64,000 nucleotides of DNA, from positions 806,001 to 870,000 of the forward strand of contig NHNW01000013.1 in NCBI GenBank assembly GCA_002786025.1. The letters run 5' to 3'. The translations under genes and the position numbers were made by a program. Under the pieces are notes generated by a model that was given only the letters and a program-made list of their open reading frames with translations, ran no database searches and was not told where the DNA came from. The first letter of the stretch is position 1, and the number at the start of each line of letters is the position of its first letter. Of the stretch, positions 11,066-21,680 are shown piece by piece. Source of the DNA: Zasmidium citrigriseum (taxonomy: Eukaryota; Ascomycota; Dothideomycetes; Mycosphaerellales; Mycosphaerellaceae).

Positions 11066-11444
11066 TTTGGTTTCTTTTTATCGCCGTAGGCGGATGATCG
11101 TCGCTTTGAGAGGATCCTTGGGATACGTTCTCTCAATATTTCGCAGTCGCTCTCAGCGGATCAAAAGCTCTTTAAGCGCCATGGATCGTACAGATCAGAG
11201 AGAGATGTGGTTGTACAGATCTAGATCCGGGCAGGTGAAGTGAACCCCTCTAGGGGTGCCACGTTGCCGGCAGTCGTTCCCCACGGCTCTTCCGCGTCCC
11301 GCTGGTCCGTGCTCCGCCACGTTGCTGCGAAGTGAAGTCGAAGTGAATGAATGTCTTCCTTCTCAAACTCTTCATCCTCCAGCCTAGTCGTCATTGATGT
11401 CAAGATTCGCCAGCGTCAGCTGTGTGCGGTAACAGCACACCACG
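11066..11444. promoter_or_regulatory. Divergent promoter of methyltransferase and P450
   Basis: This 379-bp region separates two divergent start codons (11065 minus, 11445 plus). It carries an inverted stress-response-element pair (listed separately). No TATA box is clear. Shared control of the two genes is inference from geometry. Confidence 0.5.
11244..11257. promoter_or_regulatory. Inverted CCCCT/AGGGG pair (STRE-like)
   Basis: ACCCCT-CT-AGGGGT is a 6-bp inverted repeat with a 2-bp spacer. CCCCT/AGGGG is the core bound by Msn2/4-type C2H2 regulators in yeast and related factors in filamentous fungi. It lies about 190 bp from each of the two divergent start codons. Function is inferred from the motif only. 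Confidence 0.35.
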
Positions 11445-12994
11445 ATGGCGGTCCTCGATTACCCGGTTCTTATCCTCTTGGCCGCGGCTTCCTATCTGAC
11501 GTACTGCCTGGCAATAGTGTTTCACCGGCTCTATTTCCATCCACTATCAAAATTCCCCGGACCCAAACTCGCAGCCTGCTCCCTCTGGTACGAGTTCTAC
11601 TACGATGTAATCCTAGAAGGCCAATGGATGTTCAAGATCCAGGAAATGCACGAGAAGTATGGACCGATTGTTCGCATCAATCCTCATGAGCTCCATATCA
11701 AGGATTCCGAGTTTTACAATGAGATTTATGCTTCTGGGAGGAGGGACAAGTATCAATGGTTTGTGAATATGGCGGGAGCGCCGGGATCGATCTTTGCGAC
11801 GGCGAACGAGGGGTTGCATCGCATGAGACGGAGGCCGTTGGATGGCTTCTTCTCTAAGAAGGCGGTTACGGATTTGGAGCCTTTGATTGTTGAGAAGGTG
11901 CAGAAGCTGAGTGATCGATTTGCCCGAGCTGCCGATACCAATGCCATCGTCCGTGCGGATTGTGCTTTCATGGCCTTGACGATGGACGTCATCTGCTCGT
12001 ATTGCTTCGCAGCCGATCGACGATACCTAGATCATCCGGACTTTGGTCTCGAGTGGAAAGAAACTATCAATGGTGCCTGGCAGAAAGGTGGATTGATTCG
12101 AGCATTTCCATTCATGCCGTTCTTTATGCGACGATTCCCACGGTGGCTGGCGAACAAGATGGATCCTGACATGGGTCTGTTCCTAGCCTGGCAGGATAGT
12201 GTTGAGGCCGTAGTGAAACCTATACTCGATGGGAGAAACGAGAAGAATCAGCACAGCATCTTTCACACTCTTCGAGACAGTTACCTGCCCGTCGAGGAGA
12301 AGTCACTGCGACGTTTGTGCGATGAAGGCGAGATCTTCACAGGCGCCGGCAGTGAGACGACCGCGAAGGCCCTGACAACGATTTTATACTACCTGGCCTC
12401 GTATCCAGTATGCATGGCGAAGTTGAAGGCCGAGCTGAGTCACGCGATTCCAGATCCTTCGAAGCTCACGAAATGGACTCAGCTAGAGCGACTCCCGTAC
12501 CTATCAGCGGTGATTCAGGAAGGCATGCGTCTTGCAGGTGGCATTACGACTAGGTTGCCCAGAGTAGCGAATGAGCCACTGAGATATTGGGATTGGATCA
12601 TACCTTCGGGAACGCCAGTCTCGGAGACCATCTACTTCATCCTCATGGATCCAGCCATCTTCCCAGAGCCGAATTTGTTCAGACCAGAAAGATGGATCGA
12701 GGACGGGCAGAGCCTGAGCAAGTACCAGGTCAGCTTCAGCAAGGGAAGTCGGCAATGTATTGGCATGAAGTGAGTGATGTGCCTTTCCATATTGAACTGA
12801 GCTGACATTGCCGTTTCTCCAGCCTTGCGTACTCAGAAATGTACCTCGCCTGTGCTGCGCTTTTCAGACGTTACGACTTTGAGCTGTACGATACCGATGC
12901 GAGGAATATGGAGATGAAGCATGATTTCTTTGTTGCGGCGCCTGCGAAAGAGCACAGAGGTGTGCGGATACGAATCAGACGAGATGAAAGATGA
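11445..12994 (+). CDS. Cytochrome P450 monooxygenase
   Basis: Membrane-anchored heme monooxygenase, 498 aa, from two exons (11445-12769, 12823-12994; intron 53 nt). An N-terminal hydrophobic anchor (residues ~5-25) precedes LYFHPLSKFPGPKLAACS, the proline-rich hinge. I-helix: FTGAGSETTAKAL. ExxR: IQEGMRL. PERF equivalent: FRPERWIED. The heme loop is FSKGSRQCIGMN with axial Cys near residue 438; the intron splits the loop just after it, completing Asn and LAYSEMYLA. The layout with YRVTRVANEPL-like region before the meander resembles fungal P450s of secondary metabolism (trichodiene-oxygenase-like clan), but the CYP family cannot be set by eye. Its divergent neighbour is a LaeA-like methyltransferase. 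Confidence 0.95.
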
Positions 12995-13022
12995 TAGCAA
13001 CGACATGATGAATTCCCTTATG

Positions 13023-14034
13023 CTAAACCCAGTGCCACCTTTGCTTCGGGGCATCCCTCTTCGGCATTTTGGCGGCTGGTCCATCGAGACATCCTTGCGC
13101 GGATCCAGACGTTGTCTCCTGCACATGTACGCCGGTATACGATCCCTTGCCAGCGTTTAATGCCTTTCTTTCTTTCAGCTTCCTCATCAAAATGAAGCTC
13201 ACGCCGATGACAACCGCAATTACGGCGACTGGGACGGTGACGCCGACTGCGATTTTGGCCGGCGTGGATAAAGAGTCGTCAGTGGGGAAGTCGCTCTTCT
13301 GATGAATCAGGTACACTGGGTCGGTGAAGACGACTGGCGTATGTTCTCGGTCCTGGGGGCTCCAGGAAAACGATGCAGGAGCACAACACCCAGACGAGGT
13401 ACTGGAATCGCCTGGTTTGGGACAAGCGCCGTAACATCCATTCATGCAAAGATCGGTCGAAGTAGCTGTACTGACGGTTGAGACGCAGGCCTCGTAAGTC
13501 TGGTTGTATGTGTACTCGCTAATCAACGTTAGCTCGCTATTACAATTGCATGATCACTGACAGTTCATACGTGGGGCAGCAGAACATATGTGTACCTGGC
13601 ACTCGAAGGGTGAAAGGCGGCCCAGTCGACAGGACCGGCGATGTCATAACGAGCGTGTTGGCAGTGGTGTATCCGTGAGGGCAGTACAGTCCTGGTGATA
13701 AGAACGATAACCACGCCCCACCTCTCCCGTAATTGGAAGATATGTAGGCCTTAAATGCCGCACCGGATGGCTGACAGGTTAACGACTCAAGAGATGGGGG
13801 CTTTGCGGTGTAGACGTCGCATGGTGCACTGAGGGGATAGATGTTGGTGTGATACACTTGCAAGCTGGCAGGCGTCCATGAGCGACAATCGACACTCGGC
13901 GGTGTAAATGTCGTTGTTAGTGGCCCGAGGTTGGTGTATGTGAACACTTGCGTGTCTTCGTAGCTGATGCTTCCGTCTATGACAGGGAAGTAGTCAGTCT
14001 GGGTGATGGGACCTTGGTGAAGAGTCGTGGACAT
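13023..14034 (-). CDS. Single-pass membrane protein with Cys-rich ectodomain
   Basis: Unnamed fungal protein, 319 aa, two exons (14034-13571, 13518-13023; intron 52 nt). The first ~240 residues are Ser/Thr/Pro/Tyr-rich with paired cysteines (FCCPT, CMNGCYGACP, SGCCAPASFSWSP), suggesting an extracellular domain. A transmembrane helix IAVGVTVPVAVIAVVIGVSF follows, then a basic stop-transfer (RKLKERK) and a short cytoplasmic tail. This architecture occurs in many fungal surface sensors. No signal peptide follows the chosen ATG (14034). The upstream in-frame sequence, CLAFLLLHSLFPIIE, looks like one but has no ATG in that exon, so an upstream start or exon may be missing. It nearly abuts the P450 gene tail to tail (28 bp). 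Confidence 0.72.
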
Positions 14035-14317
14035 CTCGATGATTGGGAAAAGAGAATGGAGGAGGAGAAAAGCAAGGCACTTTTCGACGGACTGTATTGC
14101 TGGGCGGCCTCCCTGATATGGTCCAGTGGTGGTGACAATAACGTGGCGTTGTGCATGCAAGCCTCAAAAGCTCTACGGGGCGCAGCAGCCTTACTGTTCT
14201 AAAAGCAGCCCGTGTCGAAGCTTTCAAAAGCTTCGAGCAGTCTCCTCTAGATGCTGCCCTTGCCTGACTGAAGTGTTGAGCCATGCATGCTTCCTATCAG
14301 TTGCTCCCACGAGAAAT

Positions 14318-16334
14318 ATGGCCATGAGCGATCGGCGTGAATCGCCTTCGACCTTTTTACTGCCGACGTTCCCGTGGGAGGCGAGTGACAACATCTCGGC
14401 CGACCCTTTGGCTGAGCATCAACATAGATCGAGCAGTGACAATGGGGTAACTGATCAAGGCGAACCCAAGAGGCCATGGCAAGATGTCTCCGAAACGAAC
14501 ACCATCAAGCTGTGGTGGATGGAGCTGCTATCTGTTTTCGTCAGCCTTGCTTGTCTGGGAGCCAACGTAGGCTTTCTGGTGACTCTGGATCAGAAGCCAT
14601 ACAAGAGCTGGAAGCTTGCCAACGTCGACTTCACGCCGAACGCCATCGTTTCCATCATCACCACCTTCGCCAAGGCCAGCCTGCTGCTTCCCGTTGCCGA
14701 AGTCCTTTCGCAGCTGAAATGGCTATATTTCCTGGCACGTGTGCAGCGTCTGTCCGATCTCCAGCTGTTTGATGATGCCAGTCGAGGGCCTTTGGGATCG
14801 CTACACTTGCTTTGGAAAGTGAATGGGCAGGTGAGTGCACGCTTCGGTGTTGGTCGCGGCTGCCTCCTAACTGCGTCCAGAGTGCGATTGCATCATTGGC
14901 AGCCGTGGTGACTGTACTTGCCCTTGCGATTGAGCCTTTCACGCAACAAGTTATCAGGTACCCTACTCGCGAAGTCCCAGCAGAGAATGTAACCGCAACG
15001 ATATCCGCGACACTCATTTTCGATCCGACCGCTTTCGCCGGCAGTAACAAAACAAACTCTATGAGTATGTAATACCGGCTGTGGACTTTCTACGTGCACT
15101 TCTGATGACCAAAACAGTCCTCCAGGCCAACGAGGTTCAGCAGCTCAACGCCGCTGTGGACTCTGCCCTAATTAGAGAAGCAACAGATACGGCCTTCACA
15201 TGTCCCTCGGGATCGTGCACTTGGCCGCCATTCCCGTCTCTTGGACTGTGCAACGTCTGCGAGGACATCTCTTCTTCCATCGACGTTACTTGCGTCGACA
15301 AAGGGTTTGACCAACGGTACAACACCTTTTACCACGTATGCGACTACAACCTCGCCGATGTCGACAACTCCTCTACTCTATTCAGGCCCGACATACTAGC
15401 ATGGAGCCTATGGGCTTTGACAGATGATGGTGCACTGCTTCCCACGACCTGGATGAATGTGTCTCGAGAGCATCGGAGAGAATACGATGACTTGGTGTTC
15501 AACATCCTGTACTTCAACGACTCATATCCTGATGACGGCTCAGGGACCCCTAATAGTATCGTCCCAGATGCAACACGATGTAAACTCGGATGGTGTGCGA
15601 ACTACTACGGATCCAGCCATTTCGACGAGGGACAACTGCATGACGCGCCCGACTTCAGCGCGCCCATCTCTTGGGATGGCGACCCTACCAAGGCCTATGT
15701 CTCAGATCTTCCTCTCGATCAAGCTCGACTGCTCAACGCCACCAACGACATCTACCGGATCGACCATAACTTCGCGACAACGTTTCGAGGCGTGCTATCG
15801 TCTTTGATTGTCAACGTCTATGTCAACGATTCCGATAACTCGATACCTGGTGATCAAGTCCCAGATAATGTCCTTGATGACTTCTATATGATGGGGGACA
15901 CTAGCGACAATCCTACTTATTCCAGAGCAGTCTCGATGTATTACGCCAACGACCGCAATATCGTCAAAACCTTTGACAACATTGCCACCAGCGTGACCAA
16001 CCAAATGCGCTCAAGCTACTCTTCGACAAATATTTCGGGAACAGTCATGTATACGGCAGTGCATATCGAGGTTGTGTGGCCGTGGCTGGTTTACACCATT
16101 GTCATGACTCTCTTGTCGGCCTCGTTGCTTGGCCTCACCATCTGGCTTTCGTCAGGGAGAGAAAAACTGGTATGGAAGTCTTCTAGCCTTGCGACGCTAT
16201 TTCATGGACTGAAAGATGAGGATGGTGATGGTCGGTTCCTGGGACGGGCTGCCATGGAGAAGGCAGCCAAGCTGAAGTACGTCAGGCTGGAAAGAGATGA
16301 AGACGGAAATGTGAAGTTGAAGACGATGGAATGA
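14318..16334 (+). CDS. DUF3176 membrane protein
   Basis: Multi-pass protein of the fungal DUF3176 family; the biochemical role is unknown. Three exons (14318-14830, 14881-15064, 15118-16334; introns 50 and 53 nt) encode 637 aa. A charged N-terminus precedes membrane segments WWMELLSVFVSLACLGAN, IVSIITTFAKASLLLPVAEV and AIASLAAVVTVLALAIEPF. The family signature is visible: KPYKSW, QLKWLYF, the DASRGPLGS box and EPFTQQVIRYP. A long ectodomain follows with FTCPSGSCTWPPFPSLGLC and several Asn glycosylation sequons. A final helix (PWLVYTIVMTLLSASLLGLT) and a short cytoplasmic tail end the protein. The ATG chosen is the first in frame after an upstream stop-rich stretch. Confidence 0.92.
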
Positions 16335-17230
16335 AGCCGACAATCGATGCCGCTCCATTTCGCCGCATTTCTAGCCTTTATCGTCGACAGTTGGAACTCG
16401 CTGCCAGTTCAACGGACTCAACAGACGACTTCCGCACCGGTTCATTCACTCACAGCCGCACACTAAACCCGTTTGGGAAGCACAAACGCTCTCCAAGGAT
16501 TTGCCAATGACATACACAGTCTAACATTCAAAACACTGCCGCTGATAATATGGCCGCTCAATCCTTTGGACAGCAGCCGCTTGTGCTCTTTGCTGCAGCT
16601 GATTCACAATTCTGACATCGAGGCGGACAAACCCATCAGTCAAGCAACTCAAGCTGAACCGCACACGAATCCATTTCGGGCGAAACCGTGGATATGCCGC
16701 CCAAACGAGTGAAAGTGCGATCCTGGTTAGTTCTCTAGCGCCCATGGCTGTGCTTGATCAGCTATTGAGTATCGGCGTCGCAGGCTGGACGGCGTTTATC
16801 AATCTTGCAGTATTTTGCAAAGTTACCTCATTGCGAAGCCGACGGTATCTCTGGATGCCACCGCGATGGTTGAGCAGATGTATCAGCGGACCATACAATC
16901 TCCGAGTCAGCCTCTTCAATCATATCATACACACCGGGAACCAATCAGCCTGCAATCGCTCCTGGTCCCTTCAACACTGCGTGGTTTGCAAGTCATGGCG
17001 CAGTCCCAAGAACATTTGGGGGCCGGATTGACAGTATGCTACGGTGAACGGACCAGTACTGCGCAGCGAAGACCATTTTTGTCTCTGCAAACCGACCGTC
17101 AGCGAAGGCATCATACCATACCCAAACAGACCATGGAACCAGGAGGCATCTTACGTATATATGACCGCGCGGCCGGCTTCCAGCATTCCATTCCATCTCA
17201 TCCAAGAACCCCTACTCTGACCACATCGAC
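16335..17230. other. Intergenic region, no supported gene
   Basis: About 0.9 kb without a credible coding frame. The last 75 bp hold a TATA-like sequence for the next gene. Confidence 0.5.
17156..17162 (+). promoter_or_regulatory. TATA-like box
   Basis: TATATAT lies 69-75 bp upstream of the ATG at 17231 in a GC-rich context, consistent with a short 5' UTR. Similar boxes lie at 65-75 bp before three other starts in this window. Confidence 0.4.
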
Positions 17231-19047
17231 ATGCTCTCGTACCTCATTCCGCTCCTACTCTCCAAGGCTTTCGCCAGCCCAATAGCCAACGGACCATCAA
17301 CGTACGGTGGCGGCTCACCCTGGCAAGGCTCACCACCAGGACATGGATCACCACCTTGCTACGGTAATCAGTGCAACGGAGGAGGAAGCAACACCTGCAG
17401 CTCGACTCCCTCGTCAAATCCAGGACCAGGAGTCGAGCACCACGATACCAGTCAAGACGGCGGCTATCTCTGGCCTTACCAGGTTTACAAGTCGTCGCCA
17501 TTGAATCCTCCCTCGTGGGAAATCAATGCCACCGATGCTGAGCTCGCCAATGGCTTGATCTTCTTGACGATTGGCGACACTCTCCCTCTCAACACGGTCA
17601 AACGACCGGCTCCTTACATCTTTACTGACAAAGGCCAACTTGTCTGGGCGGGACCAGAGGGCAACAGCACCAACTTCAAGTTCCAGAACTACAATGGTAG
17701 GCCTGTCGTCCTGTCACTTCCATAGTTGTAATTGACTGATCTCATACAGGCAAGCCTACTCTGACGTACTGGTACGGCGAGACTACCTCCGGCACGAATG
17801 TTGGACACGGCTACGGCAACGTCACCTTCGTTGATGAAACCTACAAGGTCGGCCCGGTCGTCTGTCCCAACTACCCATCGTTCAACTACGCTGGCTACGG
17901 ACCATACCAGTGCGATGCAGACATTCATGAGTCGTTCTTGACGGATCGGAACACTCTTCTCTCTTCAGCTTACAACGCTACACCCGCGGATCTTTCATCC
18001 CAAGGAGGGCCCGTCGATGGTTGGGCTTGGTCCAGTCAATTCCATGAGATTGATCCGAGTACCGGCGAAGTGATATTCAGCTGGAGCTCGATTGATCACG
18101 TTCCTATCAACGACTCGCATCTCCCACTCAACGCCAGTGCAGGCGATGGCAACTCGACTGACCCTTACGACTATTTCCACATCAATTCGGTCGTCAACAT
18201 TGGCGACTACTATCTCGTCAACGGTCGACACACCTGGACCTCATACCTCCTTGACAAGACCGGCAAGATCCTGTGGGAGTTCTCAGGCGATGATGGCGGC
18301 GACTTTGGTCCTCTCCCGGACAATGGCCATTTCCGCTGGCAGCATTACGTCCGACCGCACAACGTCACTGCAGACACTCTTGAGCTCTCCATGTTCGACA
18401 ACGAGAACTATGCACCAGACGAAGACCAACCCATGTACCCGACCGATCTTCTTACCTACAAGCTCCCCTTCCATCCAAAGCCAAACGATAACAAGACCTC
18501 TCAAGCTGAGCTCGTCAGACGTGTACAAACTCAAGAAGATCTCGTCTCTGAGAGCCAAGGATCGTACTTTCCCACCCTCACCAACGGGAATCAGTTCGCC
18601 TGCTACGGCCAGCTTCCACTCATGATCGAATTTGACTCCGCAGGCAAGGTCATTTGGGAAGGACGCACTGGCCCGGATAATCTGGCCCAGATCTATCGAG
18701 CGTATAAGCTGGCCGGCTGGCACGCAACTCCGGGCTCAACAATCCCCAGCCTAGTTGTCGAAGCAAGCAACTCTACCAACTCTACCAGCGATCACAGCGC
18801 TGAGGGCCACGGCCACGGCGGCAGTCAGACTGGCTACCACGGCTATGTCAGCTGGAACGGGGCGACAGATGTCACGGGCTGGAACGTGTACGTCGGGACG
18901 TCCCAAAATAGCCTTTGCAAGACTGGAACTGTTGGATTCAGAGGCTTTGAGACGCAGTTCAATGTACCGTCTTGGGCAAAGTATGTGCAAGTTGGAGCTG
19001 TCGAGGGTGGCAAAGAAGTCAGAAGGTCGAATATCGTTAGCGTGTAA
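17231..19047 (+). CDS. Secreted arylsulfotransferase-like protein (ASST)
   Basis: Protein of the fungal arylsulfotransferase (ASST) family, a beta-propeller fold; the bacterial members move sulfate between phenols, but the activity of the fungal ones is not settled. Two exons (17231-17696, 17750-19047; intron 53 nt) give 587 aa. A signal peptide (LSYLIPLLLSKAFASP) is followed by a Gly/Ser/Pro-rich linker (residues ~24-75) with CYGNQC. The propeller includes PAPYIFTDKGQLVWAGPEG, PTLTYWYGE, FHEIDPSTGEVIFSWSS, FHINSVVNIGDYYLVNGR, GKILWEFSGDDGGDFGPL and FRWQHYVRPH. These are the repeated D..G...W blades typical of the family. Many N-glycosylation sequons fit an extracellular location. A C-terminal Fn3-like domain (YVSWNGATDVTGWNVYVG) closes it. 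Confidence 0.9.
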
Positions 19048-19390
19048 TTGATGCGTAGTGATGCTTAGTCTGTCATTTACGGATGCATGACTTTATGAGA
19101 GTCTGCGGCGAGCAGGATAGAAGTAATGAGTTTGGTGTCATTGTATACTGCACAGAGTTCGTAATGCTGTTCACCACAAAGAAAAGCCTCATAGCAGCCA
19201 AGCAGAACAAAGAGAGCCCTTCACGACAATCTCATTGTCCAGGTCGCAATTCACTGCTGAGCACAACACCTGACGCTCATGATCGCCTCTGAAGTATTTC
19301 ACTTCTCCCTCAAGCTCCAAGATCCGGCATTTTCACATCGACGTTCCCAAACCTTCCTCGAATTCCGCTCAATCTCAACCATTTCCAATC
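19048..19390. other. Intergenic region
   Basis: No credible long gene. The last ~60 bp before 19391 are pyrimidine/A-rich and would serve as 5' UTR of the small frame that follows. Confidence 0.4.
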
Positions 19391-19546
19391 ATGAACGAGC
19401 GCACCAAGCGAGACGTGGTTCAACCATTGCTGTTCTCCCTCATCATGATCATCGTGATGGTCGTGGGAATCCTGGTCTTTGCACTGTCTGGAAAAACGCA
19501 GGCATCCGAACGATCGATTCGATGGGCAAAGTCGAAGGGATATTAG
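19391..19546 (+). CDS. Candidate 51-residue single-pass membrane protein
   Basis: An ATG-to-stop frame of 52 codons with a very regular layout: a charged N-terminus (MNERTKRDVVQP), one strong hydrophobic helix of about 20 residues (LLFSLIMIIVMVVGILVFAL), then a basic tail (KTQASERSIRWAKSKGY). Such a clean charge-helix-charge pattern is unusual for random sequence. It resembles small organellar or ER membrane subunits in general design. I do not recognise a family. It lies alone between two larger genes, with an A/T-rich leader before the ATG. Confidence 0.5.
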   Translation: MNERTKRDVVQPLLFSLIMIIVMVVGILVFALSGKTQASERSIRWAKSKGY

Positions 19547-19951
19547 AAGTGAGAGATGAGAATGGCTTTCGCTCTGGACAGAACTACACAGGTATTGCAT
19601 GGCACAAAATGAGTAGCATATCTCATTCATGGGTTTGCGCCCAATCCTTGCGTCTTGCTCCCATCTGTGCATACTAGTCACAGTAGCATGAATTAAGTAC
19701 ATGATCGCTCCCCTCTCCTTCGAGCGTAATGGCCAGAGTGTCGGAGAGACTTCTGAGACAAGAAAGGATGACAACGGAGATATCTTCTAAGTCTGTGTGA
19801 TAGAGTCTCAGACAATAAAGTGGAACGCTGAGCAAGGTATGAAACACGCATTTCGATCTTCCTACCACTTTCCGTCCTGCAATGCAGTCCGCTTACTTCT
19901 CTCCCCATTCTTATCACTCAGCAACAGCCCAACAAGCCTCGCATCAGCACA
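19547..19951. other. Intergenic region, 3' flanks
   Basis: Convergent 3' regions of the small membrane frame and the 2EXR-type gene. No supported coding sequence or RNA gene. Confidence 0.45.
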
Positions 19952-21130
19952 TTACACATCCTCAAGGTGCTTCTCTCCGTGATACCGATAGTCTTTGTCA
20001 CTGCCGCTCTTCGAGCCCTTCTCGACACCTTCTTTCACCTCCTCCGCGGCCGCACACAACTCCTCAAGGGCAGATATCTCGGCAGTCTTGAAGTACTGGC
20101 GCGAAGTTCCCACGAGCTTGGTGATACGACGATGCATGTCCTGAACATGCTCCTCCTCAGCCTCACTACCCCAGCCAAACTGGACATCACAGTCTGCGGG
20201 AACACACTCCAGGATCGTCTTAATGACCACCTTGTGATGCCTATTCAGCGAGTCTCCTGGATTCGACCCCGTGGCCAGCGGCCACATCTGAATTCCGCAG
20301 ATCCTTACAGTCTTGAGACTCGTCATCTTCTGCACAGGCCGCCAGTCGATTCGCCACGGAGTCGTGGAGCAGGCTCGTGTGAAGTCCACGACGAAGACGG
20401 CGTGCTGAATCTTGTCCAAAATGTGTGGTGGGAGTTGTTCATGGTGGATGACGGGCATGATGCCCGAGTGCAGGGCGAGATTGATGATGAAGGTGTTTTC
20501 GAAGGTGAGGTCTTTGGTTTCGTGGGACAGCTGCTTGGAGACGGTGTAGAGACTTGTTGTGACTGCTGGTTTTACCCCCATTGGCATATGGTGGTCGGCG
20601 CAGCTCCGAAATGAGATGTAGCCTGGACTCAGGGCGGCTCGGTAAACTCTGTTGCGCATCTCTCCTGGGAGGTCCATGAGTCGGAATGGCTGCACAGTGG
20701 GGGTCGAGTCGTCTGAGATAATGGGCAGAGCAGAGTGTGGGACAGTATGCGCCGCAGTGCTTGGTCGGTAGGGTCTCGAGATCGTCGAATGCTTGGGACA
20801 TGCGCAAGTGAAGCGCTTGCCAGCCTCGCGATGCTCAGGCTTCTCCTTGCGATCCCAGAGCTGCGGCCTAGATCGAGGATTGGACTTCGTAAAGAGGCTA
20901 AGAGCGTCGCTGTCGCCTTTTGGGCCAGACCCGACATTGGTGGTGCGGGCGCCGAAAGTGACTGGAGTCCGAGGTGTCGAGGCGGTGGATTTTGAGATAG
21001 TCACGGCTGGCCCTGTGAGGCTGTGTGCCGAGGAGGAGGCGGTCGGAAGTGTAGGAAGCGGCTTGAAGGCACTGAAAGCAGTGCCGGTGCCAGGTGTAGT
21101 CGGCGGCTTGTTTGTGAACTCGAAACCCAT
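19952..21130 (-). CDS. 2EXR/F-box-like domain protein
   Basis: Fungal protein of 392 aa with a single coding exon. The first ~160 residues are disordered and Ser/Thr/Pro-rich (FKPLPTLPTASSSAHS), followed by a basic Cys stretch. The domain begins at FRLMDLPGEMRNRVYRAAL, the LP.E.RN.(I/V)Y pattern of fungal 2EXR/F-box-like proteins, often in large families of unknown role. It continues with VSKQLSHETKDLTFENTFI and a C-terminal helical end. The ATG at 21130 is the first in frame. Upstream, GTAAGT near 21200 and a CGCAAG acceptor before the ATG suggest a 5' UTR intron. The next gene, in the opposite direction, carries the same kind of domain. Confidence 0.82.
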   Translation of the reverse strand: MGFEFTNKPPTTPGTGTAFSAFKPLPTLPTASSSAHSLTGPAVTISKSTASTPRTPVTFGARTTNVGSGPKGDSDALSLFTKSNPRSRPQLWDRKEKPEHREAGKRFTCACPKHSTISRPYRPSTAAHTVPHSALPIISDDSTPTVQPFRLMDLPGEMRNRVYRAALSPGYISFRSCADHHMPMGVKPAVTTSLYTVSKQLSHETKDLTFENTFIINLALHSGIMPVIHHEQLPPHILDKIQHAVFVVDFTRACSTTPWRIDWRPVQKMTSLKTVRICGIQMWPLATGSNPGDSLNRHHKVVIKTILECVPADCDVQFGWGSEAEEEHVQDMHRRITKLVGTSRQYFKTAEISALEELCAAAEEVKEGVEKGSKSGSDKDYRYHGEKHLEDV

Positions 21131-21680
21131 CTTGGTTGATGCTTGCGAGGTTGAGATGTTCGGGCGAGAAGTCGAGAAGGAGGTGGACAGTTGGAGGTAC
21201 TTACAAGGCAAGAGTCACTAGCGCGCATGTGTTGTCTTGGCAACGACCTTTCCATTCACTTACCACGACATACATTATTTACGCATCTCACAAACGCAGG
21301 TGACCACAAGTACTTGAGAATCTTCTTTCTATTGTTTTCACGATTCGCATGAGGGATCGAGTCCAGTGCACGAAACTGAAGAATGTTGTAGAACAGCAAA
21401 ATGTTGGTTCACGATGATACGAGAAAGACTTTCTGGGATGCACAGAGGATCAAGCGTACATCTGGGAGATAGTATAATATGCAGACGTGCTCGGACCCGC
21501 AACTAGGCGCCTGGCCTCCGGAATCACATGATTTTGTGCGATAAAGTCGTGGCCCGTGCATGAGCTAGTCTTTTTCAAACTCCGAACCTCTTCGTCCATC
21601 CTCTTCCATCAACATTCACTCATTCACATCAAGACTCTCAGTCCCGACTCAGCGTCAACCTACCGGTGTCATCAGCCAAG
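21131..21680. promoter_or_regulatory. Divergent promoter of two 2EXR-type genes
   Basis: About 550 bp separate the two divergent start codons. It includes the likely 5' UTR intron of the minus-strand gene (near 21140-21200) and pyrimidine-rich leader sequence before 21681. No specific site is identified. Confidence 0.4.
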
